DNA of 17,465 nucleotides from Candidatus Zixiibacteriota bacterium (lineage in GTDB: Bacteria > Zixibacteria > MSB-5A5 > GN15 > JACZUZ01), in assembly GCA_022563625.1 (NCBI GenBank), contig JADFNA010000003.1, forward strand, positions 1 through 17,465. The letters run 5' to 3'. The notes beneath the pieces are model-generated. The model was not told the origin of the DNA, did no database searches, and saw only the letters and a program-made list of their open reading frames with translations. Below, one piece after another: positions 7,286 through 13,957 of the stretch. Numbering within the stretch: position 1 is the stretch's first letter; the number at the start of each line of letters is the position of its first letter. The position numbers were made by a program, and so were the translations under genes.

Positions 7286-8347
7286 CTACAACTCCAACAA
7301 CACATTCCCCGCGCTGAAGCCGGGGCCGAGGGCGCTGATTAGCGCCAGGTCGCCGGGTTGGTATTTTTTCCGGTGCAGGAACTCTTCGAGGACAAGCATG
7401 ACCGTGGCAGAGGAGCAATTACCGTACTTTCGCAGTATGTCGCAGGAAATTTCCAGCCGCTCCGGGGCGATTTCCAGGGCCTTGCAATATGCCTCAAGAA
7501 CTTTTCTTCCGCCGGGATGAAGCAAAATATGAGCCACATCCTCAATTTTCGCCGAACTGGACTGTAGAAATGTATCCACGCATTCGCGCATGTTTTCTTC
7601 CACAATACGCGGAATACGCTCCGAAAAGACGACCTGCATTCCATCACTACGCAAATTCCAGCCCATGACATCCAGCGAATCCGGCCAGGTGGTCTCGGCA
7701 CTGTCAATCATTTCCGCCCCGGCTAATTCCGAATCAGCGCCGCTCAAGAGCGCCGAGGTGACGGCATCGGAAAAGAGCGCGGTGGCAACCAGATTGCTTT
7801 TGGAAAAATCATGGAAACTGAAGGTCAGGCTGCACAGCTCAACATTTATCAAGAGCAGCTTTGCCTGCGGCGCCCCGAGCAGAATATCCCGCGCCCGGGC
7901 CAGGCCCAACGCCCCGCCCGCGCAGCCCAGACCCCAGATTGGTGTGCGCCGGACATTCGATCTGAAGCCGAGCCTGCCAATCAGCCGGGCGTCGATCGAC
8001 GGTGTCGCAAGACCGGTGGTCGAAACGAACAGCAGGTGGTCGATTTCTGTGGCGGGCAGAGAATTACTTTCAAGCAGTTTTTCTATGGCTCTGGCTGATA
8101 ACTCCAGAGCCAGTTCGATGTACGCATCGTTTTTCTCCTGAAATGACTTATTTTCCTTGAACCATTCAAGCGGTTTTGAGAGCGATCGTTTGTCGATCCC
8201 GGCAGTTTCAAAGACCCTCAGCAGCCTGTCGAGTCCTCCCAGCTTGCCCTCAAAGAAACCGGCGGCGAAATTCTTGAGATCGCCCTGGTCAAACTCGTAT
8301 TCGGGCAGCTCGGATTGAACGTCTATGAGTTTCGGGAAATTAGGGAT
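7286..8347 (-). CDS. Type III polyketide synthase (chalcone synthase-like) with a non-canonical start
   Basis: In one uninterrupted frame this encodes about 353 residues matching type III polyketide synthases (bacterial BpsA/PhlD/RppA type). Counting from ATC at 8347, the catalytic triad is Cys142 (WGLGCAGGA), His277 (LLHPGG) and Asn310 (YGNCSSAT). VSTTGLATPSID and the terminal LGPGFS loop are also present. Such enzymes extend acyl-CoA starters with malonyl-CoA to resorcinols, pyrones or phloroglucinols; the substrate cannot be read here. No ATG, GTG or TTG exists in frame between the TGA at 8351-8353 and TTG at 7909, which is past the active-site Cys. AGAGG (8358-8354) lies six bases before ATC (8347-8345), at the point where homologues begin, so ATC is my best start. 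A sequencing or real point mutation of ATG is the alternative. It diverges from the lipid kinase gene. Confidence 0.85.
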   Translation of the reverse strand: MPNFPKLIDVQSELPEYEFDQGDLKNFAAGFFEGKLGGLDRLLRVFETAGIDKRSLSKPLEWFKENKSFQEKNDAYIELALELSARAIEKLLESNSLPATEIDHLLFVSTTGLATPSIDARLIGRLGFRSNVRRTPIWGLGCAGGALGLARARDILLGAPQAKLLLINVELCSLTFSFHDFSKSNLVATALFSDAVTSALLSGADSELAGAEMIDSAETTWPDSLDVMGWNLRSDGMQVVFSERIPRIVEENMRECVDTFLQSSSAKIEDVAHILLHPGGRKVLEAYCKALEIAPERLEISCDILRKYGNCSSATVMLVLEEFLHRKKYQPGDLALISALGPGFSAGNVLLEL

Positions 8348-8358
8348 ATTTCACCTCT
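8345..8358 (-). promoter_or_regulatory. Shine-Dalgarno and putative AUC start of the polyketide synthase
   Basis: On the minus strand AGAGGTGA (8358-8351) is the best ribosome-binding-like sequence near this gene. From AGAGG the spacing to ATC (8347-8345) is six bases. The TGA in it stops the frame coming from the upstream ATG at 8398. No canonical start codon lies in frame downstream before residue 147. Confidence 0.5.
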
Positions 8359-8398
8359 GGCCAGCGCCTGTGAGCAGAATCAATTTACGGGACGACAT
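8351..8398 (-). other. Possible 15-codon leader ORF before the polyketide synthase
   Basis: ATG at 8398 opens a short frame (MSSRKLILLTGAGQR) that ends at TGA 8353-8351, in the same frame as the polyketide synthase and inside its Shine-Dalgarno. It is either a leader peptide or the original N-terminus of the enzyme cut off by a nonsense codon. No strong Shine-Dalgarno precedes this ATG. Confidence 0.35.
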
Positions 8399-8426
8399 TT
8401 GCCCGATAGTGAATGTAACACATTCT

Positions 8427-8476
8427 TCGGCGGACAGTTTGCCGCTGCCTCGAATCCTTGAGGCTTTCGCCGCCGA
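8427..8476. other. Nested inverted repeats in the divergent intergenic region
   Basis: TCGGCGG (8427-8433) pairs with CCGCCGA (8470-8476), and inside this GCCTC (8447-8451) pairs with GAGGC (8460-8464). Both arms are perfect. The element lies between the divergent polyketide synthase and lipid kinase genes, and could be a leader RNA structure or a protein-binding site. Confidence 0.35.
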
Positions 8477-8571
8477 GGATAAAGAAGTATCTTGGTTTAG
8501 CGGTCGCGCAAGGTGTTCTAGCGCAGAAGACCGCTCGGCAGAAAACTGTGCGAGAGAGCGTTTTAGTTTCT

Positions 8572-8609
8572 ATGAATGTCTATGCATATCAATGAATTGC
8601 TATGAATGA
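8572..8609 (+). other. Two overlapping mini-ORFs before the lipid kinase
   Basis: ATG at 8572 encodes MNVYAYQ and stops at TGA 8593-8595, which overlaps ATG at 8592 (ATGA). That second frame encodes MNCYE and stops at TGA 8607-8609, overlapping the kinase start region at 8602. Neither has a Shine-Dalgarno. The arrangement would allow reinitiation into the kinase, but chance is possible. Confidence 0.3.
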
Positions 8610-9618
8610 ACAACGGCCAAAAAGTCCATCGACCAACAGGTCCCAGAGCCGGTCGCGCAGGCCGCACCAGTCGAGTCAACGCCCTCATCAGCGACCAGAG
8701 GGCCGCCAGCGCCGTTCTCAGCGAGTCTATGTACCTCGCAAAAAGCGCCTGGTGATTCTGGAAAACCGTCACAGTTTCGCTTATCGAGAAGACGCTGTTC
8801 ACAAACTTGCTTCGTTTCTGCGTGAGAAGAACTTTGATGTCGAGTTGCTTCGACCGCAAGGCCCGAAAGCGATGGCGATTGAGGCCAGCCGTGCGATAGC
8901 GCGTAAGCCATTCGCGATGGTTGCCGCCGGTGGTGATGGCGCCGTTAATCTTGTTGCGCGGGCGCTGGTCGGGTCGGGTGTGCGTCTGGCGATTTTTCCA
9001 CTGGGCAAGTTCAACAACATATTTACATCGCTGTATGGGCCGCCCTCGATGGCCAGGGCCAGAGAAGTGATAATAAGCGACCAGACCCGCACGATTGATT
9101 GTGGAAAAGTTTCCGGCCAGCCGTTTTTTGGGTCAATCGGACTTGGACTGTTGCCGGCGCTTCAGCGGGCGCTGGAGAACCGTTCACTTCCCCGTTTCGC
9201 CATGGGTTGGACGCGGCTGGTCGCCCAGACCGTCGCTGAAATCAGTCGAGACCACACCCCGGTCAAAATTGACTCCTACCGCTTCGACCTGCAGTCACTC
9301 CTGGTGAATGTCAATTTACTTTCATACAGCGCCGGATTGCCGCTGGCGCCTGCGGCGTTGACCGATGATCACAAATTTGAAGTCACACTTGACATGGGGG
9401 TGGAGGGAGCGCCGCTGTCAAAAGTCATACGTGATATTTACAAGAGAAAATATTTTTTCGACGATGGAGTGCGCCTCTATCGCGGTGAAGAAATCACTAT
9501 CGGCTCGGTCAAAGGGCGCACCCTGTATCTGGACGGGGAACTGATAGAAGTCCCTACAAATACGCTGGAAATAACATTTTACAGCAAACGGCTGAAAGTC
9601 TGTTCCCCGGCGAATTGA
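8602..9618 (+). CDS. Diacylglycerol kinase-like lipid kinase (YegS/DgkB family) with variant motifs
   Basis: Residues about 48-170 match the DAGK catalytic domain, with AAGGDGAVN (Gly110-Gly113) for nucleotide binding, and the C-terminal beta-sandwich ends with the family's DGE motif (LYLDGELIE, 309-316). Members phosphorylate diacylglycerol, ceramide or related lipids on the membrane inner face. The second active-site motif, usually PLGTxND, is PLGKFNN (133-139), so the Thr and Asp are replaced; activity or substrate may differ. An N-terminal extension of about 45 residues is very rich in Arg, Gln, Ser and Pro and probably disordered. ATG at 8602 has no Shine-Dalgarno and follows two mini-ORFs; ATG at 8606 is in another frame. 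The DUF5683 gene starts 13 bases after the stop, so they are likely one operon. The polyketide synthase is divergent. Confidence 0.85.
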   Translation: MNEQRPKSPSTNRSQSRSRRPHQSSQRPHQRPEGRQRRSQRVYVPRKKRLVILENRHSFAYREDAVHKLASFLREKNFDVELLRPQGPKAMAIEASRAIARKPFAMVAAGGDGAVNLVARALVGSGVRLAIFPLGKFNNIFTSLYGPPSMARAREVIISDQTRTIDCGKVSGQPFFGSIGLGLLPALQRALENRSLPRFAMGWTRLVAQTVAEISRDHTPVKIDSYRFDLQSLLVNVNLLSYSAGLPLAPAALTDDHKFEVTLDMGVEGAPLSKVIRDIYKRKYFFDDGVRLYRGEEITIGSVKGRTLYLDGELIEVPTNTLEITFYSKRLKVCSPAN

Positions 9619-9631
9619 ACAAAACTGTGTT

Positions 9632-10318
9632 ATGATTGTACCTCGACGCAGCGTCATGCACAAAACTCTGGCGCTATTCATGCCGCCAACACCCTTTTTA
9701 TTCGTGATCGGTTTGTGTGTATTCGTTTCGTTTCAGCGCGCATACGCGGAACCACTTCCGCAGGCCGGGCCAGAGTTTCCGGGTAGCGAGTTGAATTCAG
9801 ATTACTTGTTGTCCCGTTTGTCCCTCGACTATTCTGACACTGACACACTGCCTGATTACGAATCATGGACAGGCGATTCGACAGAAAGCCGGCCGTCTCA
9901 AAGGCCGACTGTGGCTCTGTTCAAGTCAATGCTTGTGCCGGGGCTGGGACAGATTGGCAACCGCCAGTATATCAAGGCGGCGCTGGTTATTGGCGCCGAA
10001 GGATTGTTGTTTTCACGCTGGTTGAAATTTCGAAGGGAAACTTCGGATGCTCGGGCGGCATTTGAGGCGCAACCGTTCGGTGATTCGCGGCGGGCGCTGC
10101 TTTTTGGGGAATTCGAAGCGGTGAAAAACGACAGAAATTACTATGCCTGGCTGACCGGAACCTCAATTTTTCTGTCGATGTTTGATGCGTTCGTGGATGC
10201 CCACCTGCGGAACTTTCCGGGACCCGGCTCAGAATTAACTATCGGCCCGATTCGCGGCCCGCAGCCCGGATCAACTGAACAGACGGCGATCGGCGCGACG
10301 CTAAGTATTCGCTTTTAG
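9632..10318 (+). CDS. DUF5683-like exported/membrane protein
   Basis: The 228-residue protein has a signal peptide-like start (hydrophobic residues 21-36, AYA at 37-39 as likely cleavage site) and an acidic Ser/Asp-rich linker. Its domain at about 93-200 contains SMLVPGLGQIGNRQY (99-113) and DAFVDAHLRNF (185-195), which recall DUF5683, a family of uncharacterised envelope proteins common in Bacteroidetes-like bacteria. Two moderately hydrophobic segments (about 112-128 and 172-188) may be membrane-embedded hairpins. The last residues end in SIRF, an aromatic C-terminus like that of outer-membrane proteins, though the protein is too small to be an obvious barrel. It follows the lipid kinase by 13 bases. 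ATG at 9632 and Met9 at 9656 are both possible starts; neither has a clear Shine-Dalgarno. Confidence 0.75.
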   Translation: MIVPRRSVMHKTLALFMPPTPFLFVIGLCVFVSFQRAYAEPLPQAGPEFPGSELNSDYLLSRLSLDYSDTDTLPDYESWTGDSTESRPSQRPTVALFKSMLVPGLGQIGNRQYIKAALVIGAEGLLFSRWLKFRRETSDARAAFEAQPFGDSRRALLFGEFEAVKNDRNYYAWLTGTSIFLSMFDAFVDAHLRNFPGPGSELTIGPIRGPQPGSTEQTAIGATLSIRF

Positions 10319-10382
10319 GTTTTTGCTTTTAGCGTTTACGTGACGCAACCGAGGGAAGGATTGCGCCGGTGTGCCCAAGCGT

Positions 10383-11855
10383 TCATTCTACCGGCAGATC
10401 ATTGAGCACAAAGTATTTGAGATCAATGTTGCATGTTTGCGGGTTCAGAAAGCGTTTGATGTGCACCTCGGCGGACTCCGCAGCGGCGAGGTCAACCAGT
10501 TTCGCCGTTTGTCTGACACCGGTCCGGTCTCCGATAACCCGCACGACAGGTAATCCCGGCTGGTCCGGATGGATTTTCTCCACAATTGCCACCTGGTCAT
10601 TGCTGAGCAAAAGAAGCGACCCTGCGGGAAACAGGCCGATACTGTTGATGAACACTTTGAGCAGCAACTGGTCAAATTTTTGGTCCATCTGGTAAAACAT
10701 TTTTCGTATCACTTCTATCGGCGATATCTGTTGTTTTATATAAATACGCCCCGATGTCAGTGCGTCATATGTGTCCGCGATTGTCACGATACGTGAGAAG
10801 AGGTTTAGTCCACGAAGTTCCCGCCTTCGGGGATAACCGGTGCCGTCAATGTTGATATGATGCTCAAACGCCGTCAGCGCTCCACGCACCGTATGGGCGC
10901 TGATGGGGAAGTTTTTCAGTAACATCTTGGCGCCGAGTGACGGATGCCGCTGCATCATGATCCAATCTTCATTGTCAAAAGCTCCCGGCTTTTTCACAAC
11001 ATCTGATGGCAGTTTTGTTTTGCCGATATCATGGAACAGGGCGGAAAACCCGAGTTGGCTGAGACGGCGATGGTCCATTTGCAGGTTTACCCCGATCGCC
11101 AGGGAATAAATACAGACATTGACACTGTGGGCAAACGTGTAGTCATCGTAATCTTTTATGGCAGTGAGTTCCAAAAGCGATGAGTCTTCTACCATCAACT
11201 GGTCTACCAGAGAATGGACCACCTGTTTAGTCTGGCGTATATTCCCCTCCCGCCCGGCAAGAATCTGGGAAGTGGATTCGCTAATTGCGCGCATAGATTG
11301 AAAGAACACCGATCGGGCCTGACGGCGCATGTGCGTCCGGTCCTCTTCGGGCAAGCCTGTCCCTTCTTCAACTTCTGCGGTGGACAAAAGACGGATTCCA
11401 CTGACATCAGCGCGGACAAGTTTGTTTTGAATTTCCTCAGACGTTTCAACTCCGCTGGTCTGGTTGAGTATTTGAAAAAGTGTCGCCAGTCCGGTGGTTT
11501 CCGGTTGGAAGCTGATTTCAATTCCGCCGATTGCCAGGGCGTTCCAGCGCTCAATCGCCTCCAGGACAACTTCAGATTTGAGCGCGGTGCGGCACAGATT
11601 TTCGTTGATAAACAGCCGCCCGGTGACAATTTTGATGGTCAGCTTATCTGCGCCTTCGGCGACTAGTTCAAAGCGCTCCCAAAATTTGCCAATTTGATTT
11701 TTGAAGGTGTCATTGTCATGGCCTACCAGGCGGAGTGTCTTTCCCAGGCCAAAAAATAAGCTGAGCAGTGTTGCTCCCTCAATCGGATCAAATTCAGTAT
11801 CGGACATTTTCCCGCTGGCGGGAATTCCGGTCATCTGGCGCTGGAAGTCATTCAT
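10383..11855 (-). CDS. HD-GYP domain protein, probable c-di-GMP phosphodiesterase
   Basis: The C-terminal half (about 225-420) is an HD-GYP domain: His243 (FAHSVNV), His275-Asp276 (ALFHDIGKTKLP), His304 (MQRHPSLGA), His332-His333 and GYP at 340-342 (EHHINIDGTGYP), and Asp361 (IVTIADTYDALTSGR). These are the metal ligands and signature of enzymes that open c-di-GMP to pGpG or GMP. The usual HHE reads HHI here, a variation also found in other HD-GYP proteins. Residues about 25-135 form a separate module resembling the N-terminus of the HEAT protein encoded next door. Residues about 425-490 form a small tail. There is no membrane helix or receiver domain, so it is probably cytosolic. The start has no Shine-Dalgarno and is preceded by a mini-ORF chain from the upstream gene, suggesting translational coupling. 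Confidence 0.9.
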   Translation of the reverse strand: MNDFQRQMTGIPASGKMSDTEFDPIEGATLLSLFFGLGKTLRLVGHDNDTFKNQIGKFWERFELVAEGADKLTIKIVTGRLFINENLCRTALKSEVVLEAIERWNALAIGGIEISFQPETTGLATLFQILNQTSGVETSEEIQNKLVRADVSGIRLLSTAEVEEGTGLPEEDRTHMRRQARSVFFQSMRAISESTSQILAGREGNIRQTKQVVHSLVDQLMVEDSSLLELTAIKDYDDYTFAHSVNVCIYSLAIGVNLQMDHRRLSQLGFSALFHDIGKTKLPSDVVKKPGAFDNEDWIMMQRHPSLGAKMLLKNFPISAHTVRGALTAFEHHINIDGTGYPRRRELRGLNLFSRIVTIADTYDALTSGRIYIKQQISPIEVIRKMFYQMDQKFDQLLLKVFINSIGLFPAGSLLLLSNDQVAIVEKIHPDQPGLPVVRVIGDRTGVRQTAKLVDLAAAESAEVHIKRFLNPQTCNIDLKYFVLNDLPVE

Positions 11856-11883
11856 CGTGTATTCATCGAGTATTCATCGTACG
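11851..11883 (-). repeat. Three 11-bp tandem repeats with a relay of start and stop codons
   Basis: On the minus strand three 11-bp units each end in CGATGAA or ACGATGAA, placing ATG at 11877, 11866 and 11855. The first two open MNTR frames whose TGA overlaps the next ATG as ATGA; the third ATG is the HD-GYP start. Upstream, ATG at 11914 overlaps the HEAT gene stop and opens MTINLYAYL, ending seven bases before 11877. The chain spans the whole gap between the two genes. Confidence 0.75.
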
Positions 11884-11910
11884 TTCAGAGATATGCGTAT
11901 AAGTTTATTG

Positions 11911-13872
11911 TCATTGATCTGATTTACTCATTCGTTCACTGAAAGCTTCACGGGCCGCCTGTCGAATGTCGTTATTCCAACTGCCGCATAATTTCTTGAG
12001 AGCGGCCGTTGCCCCGTCAGATGGGTTGCTGTTGAGAGCACGGATTGCTGCGCGACGGAACTTTTGCAGAGTGCGTGAAAACACGCCCCATGACCCTGCG
12101 AGTTTCACCAGGTAAGGGATTGCCTTGTCCTTGCCGGACAATGAATATCCCAGAAGCGCCTTTTCGGTGACGTTCGGGGGCAGGCGGTCGAGGCCTATTT
12201 CGTTGACCAGGGCAGAGAACAATTCGAACGCATTCTGGCCGCTTTGTTGCAGCGCCAGTTCGAGGGACATATTCTGAAGCTCTTCGTTTTCGTCACGCAC
12301 ACCAATAAACGCGACCTGGCGCACAAAGTCTGCGTCATGTGAAGCGGCGCTCTTGACTACCTCCAGCCGCACCCGGTGATCTTCATGTTCAAGCGCTTTG
12401 AGAAGATGTTTGTGCGCCCGTTTGTCGTTATTGTTTGCAAGGATCATTGCGGTATTTCTTACCACATACCAGCGCTTGTCGTAAATCCCCTTGGATATTA
12501 AATCCACGTGCTGCTTATCTGCCCCGGCCAGAAATTCGCACAGCGCACTCCGATGGTCTCTGTGTTCCAGTTCGCCGAGAAGTTCACTGATAGCGGAAAG
12601 CGCTTTCCAATCAAACTCGGCAAGATATGTTGTTAAGTCAGCGGCGCTGACATTAGGATTGTTGTTGAGCGCATCTATGATTGAACGCAGGCGTTCGCGG
12701 GAGCAAATTGCCGAAACTGTTTCGCTGATTTTCTCTTTCCAGAGAGGATAGTTTTTCTCACATCGCTCCCGGACTGCGCCGAGCAATTTGATCAGCCGGG
12801 TGGCAGTGGTGAAGTTTCCTGAACTGAGTATTGATCCGTGTGCGCGTGTGAAAACTGCCATGACATCAATGATTCCAGACAAATGCTCTTCCAGATCAAG
12901 CAAGTCGCCGGCGATATTAACCAATTCATCGGCCGCGGCAAAATCCCCGTCTCTGGCCAGGGCGAGCGCCGCCCGCTGGGATTCATCTTCATCAAGTTCA
13001 TACACCATCTGGAGCATTTCGCGCGCCCCCGGCGCCGGGGCTGCCGGACTGCCATCTCCGAGTGTGTCATTCGCCTGTGCATCGTCAGCGGCGCCATCAT
13101 CGGACAATGTTGTGACGATTCTCTCAAAGCTCTGCGCGCAGGGACCGTTCGGGTCTTCAACTTCAGTAAATGATTCATCGACAAAGATTTGGGCAAAGGC
13201 GGGGGCGCTTTCGTCCCCTGATAGATAACCAGGGTTGGCATCGGGGTCTCTTTCATTCCCCGGGAGAGAACCGGGCCTGGCGCCGGGGTTTTGCTGAGAA
13301 AAATATTGGGACCTGATTTCCGCTTCATAGTCGGTGAATGGCAAATCCACAAGTTTCACATAACTGAATCCCGGGATTGTCTCTCCCCACAGGGCTTCAC
13401 TCAAATCCATATCACCCTCGGCGCGGGTGATGACCTTGCGCAGTATCCCCAACAGAACGCCTATACCCTCCGATGTCAAATGCGAGTCGAAACAGAACTC
13501 GGTAATTCCGCTGGCGTAGCACAGGCCAGGCAACTGGGTCCCTTCGGCGTTGACAGCTTTGAGAGGCTTGTCTTGATAGGTGAACGCGTCAGGTGCGACT
13601 CCCAGTGTGAGTTTGCCGCAGAGGATGAGCGCACCCAGGAGCTGTTCGGCGAAACGCTCGGTTGCGCTGGCGCAAATCGGGTTTGCCGGAGGATAAAGGC
13701 AAATCGCCTTGACCGCCTTGTCCAAATCCTGAGTCAGGCGTTCTACAACCGGAGTTTCCAGGACAAAACTCGCCGGAGATTCGCCTGCGCCCGGGGTGAA
13801 TTCGGTTCGATTTGAAACAGGCGTTCGAACGAGTCCTCCGCCCGGAGTTGGTTGATTTTCGTTGGTCTGCAC
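11911..13872 (-). CDS. HEAT-repeat protein paired with the HD-GYP gene
   Basis: The 653-residue protein has three parts. Residues about 37-170 form a module with KAVKAICLYPPANP, LTLGVAPDAFTYQDKPL and a final GI...LT...GVLLGIL block, similar in pattern to the N-terminus of the HD-GYP protein. Residues about 190-290 are a Gly/Pro/Asp/Ala-rich linker with imperfect NPGxxxGxxS/E repeats. Residues 300-460 are helical, and about 461-653 contain HEAT-like repeats (RWYVVRNTAMILA, HRVRLEVVKSAA, KFRRAAIRALN, NDIRQAAREAF). HEAT arrays usually bind proteins, so a scaffold for the HD-GYP enzyme is likely but not shown. No signal peptide or membrane helix is seen. The start is GTG at 13872 with AAAGGG about 11 bases upstream. 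It follows the nucleotide-sugar dehydrogenase gene by 85 bases. Confidence 0.8.
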   Translation of the reverse strand: MQTNENQPTPGGGLVRTPVSNRTEFTPGAGESPASFVLETPVVERLTQDLDKAVKAICLYPPANPICASATERFAEQLLGALILCGKLTLGVAPDAFTYQDKPLKAVNAEGTQLPGLCYASGITEFCFDSHLTSEGIGVLLGILRKVITRAEGDMDLSEALWGETIPGFSYVKLVDLPFTDYEAEIRSQYFSQQNPGARPGSLPGNERDPDANPGYLSGDESAPAFAQIFVDESFTEVEDPNGPCAQSFERIVTTLSDDGAADDAQANDTLGDGSPAAPAPGAREMLQMVYELDEDESQRAALALARDGDFAAADELVNIAGDLLDLEEHLSGIIDVMAVFTRAHGSILSSGNFTTATRLIKLLGAVRERCEKNYPLWKEKISETVSAICSRERLRSIIDALNNNPNVSAADLTTYLAEFDWKALSAISELLGELEHRDHRSALCEFLAGADKQHVDLISKGIYDKRWYVVRNTAMILANNNDKRAHKHLLKALEHEDHRVRLEVVKSAASHDADFVRQVAFIGVRDENEELQNMSLELALQQSGQNAFELFSALVNEIGLDRLPPNVTEKALLGYSLSGKDKAIPYLVKLAGSWGVFSRTLQKFRRAAIRALNSNPSDGATAALKKLCGSWNNDIRQAAREAFSERMSKSDQ

Positions 13873-13957
13873 TGTCGTAAATACCCTTTGCCGGCTATCT
13901 ACTATTTATCGACAGCGGAGGAGGGATACTTACCGGCAGAAAAATTCTGGATTGGCG

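Noticed and set aside
7286..7909. Polyketide synthase as a truncated 207-residue gene starting at TTG 7909
   Set aside because: The same frame continues upstream to 8350 without stops and encodes the catalytic Cys motif and the N-terminal half, so the gene is full length and only its start codon is unusual.
8325..8609. 94-codon plus-strand open frame before the lipid kinase
   Set aside because: It overlaps the start of the polyketide synthase on the other strand and has no domain features; composition looks non-coding.
10319..10382. GCAA/TTGC pairing as a bidirectional terminator between the DUF5683 and HD-GYP genes
   Set aside because: Five-bp arms with a 12-base loop and no following T-run; the T-rich stretch lies on the wrong side of the hairpin.
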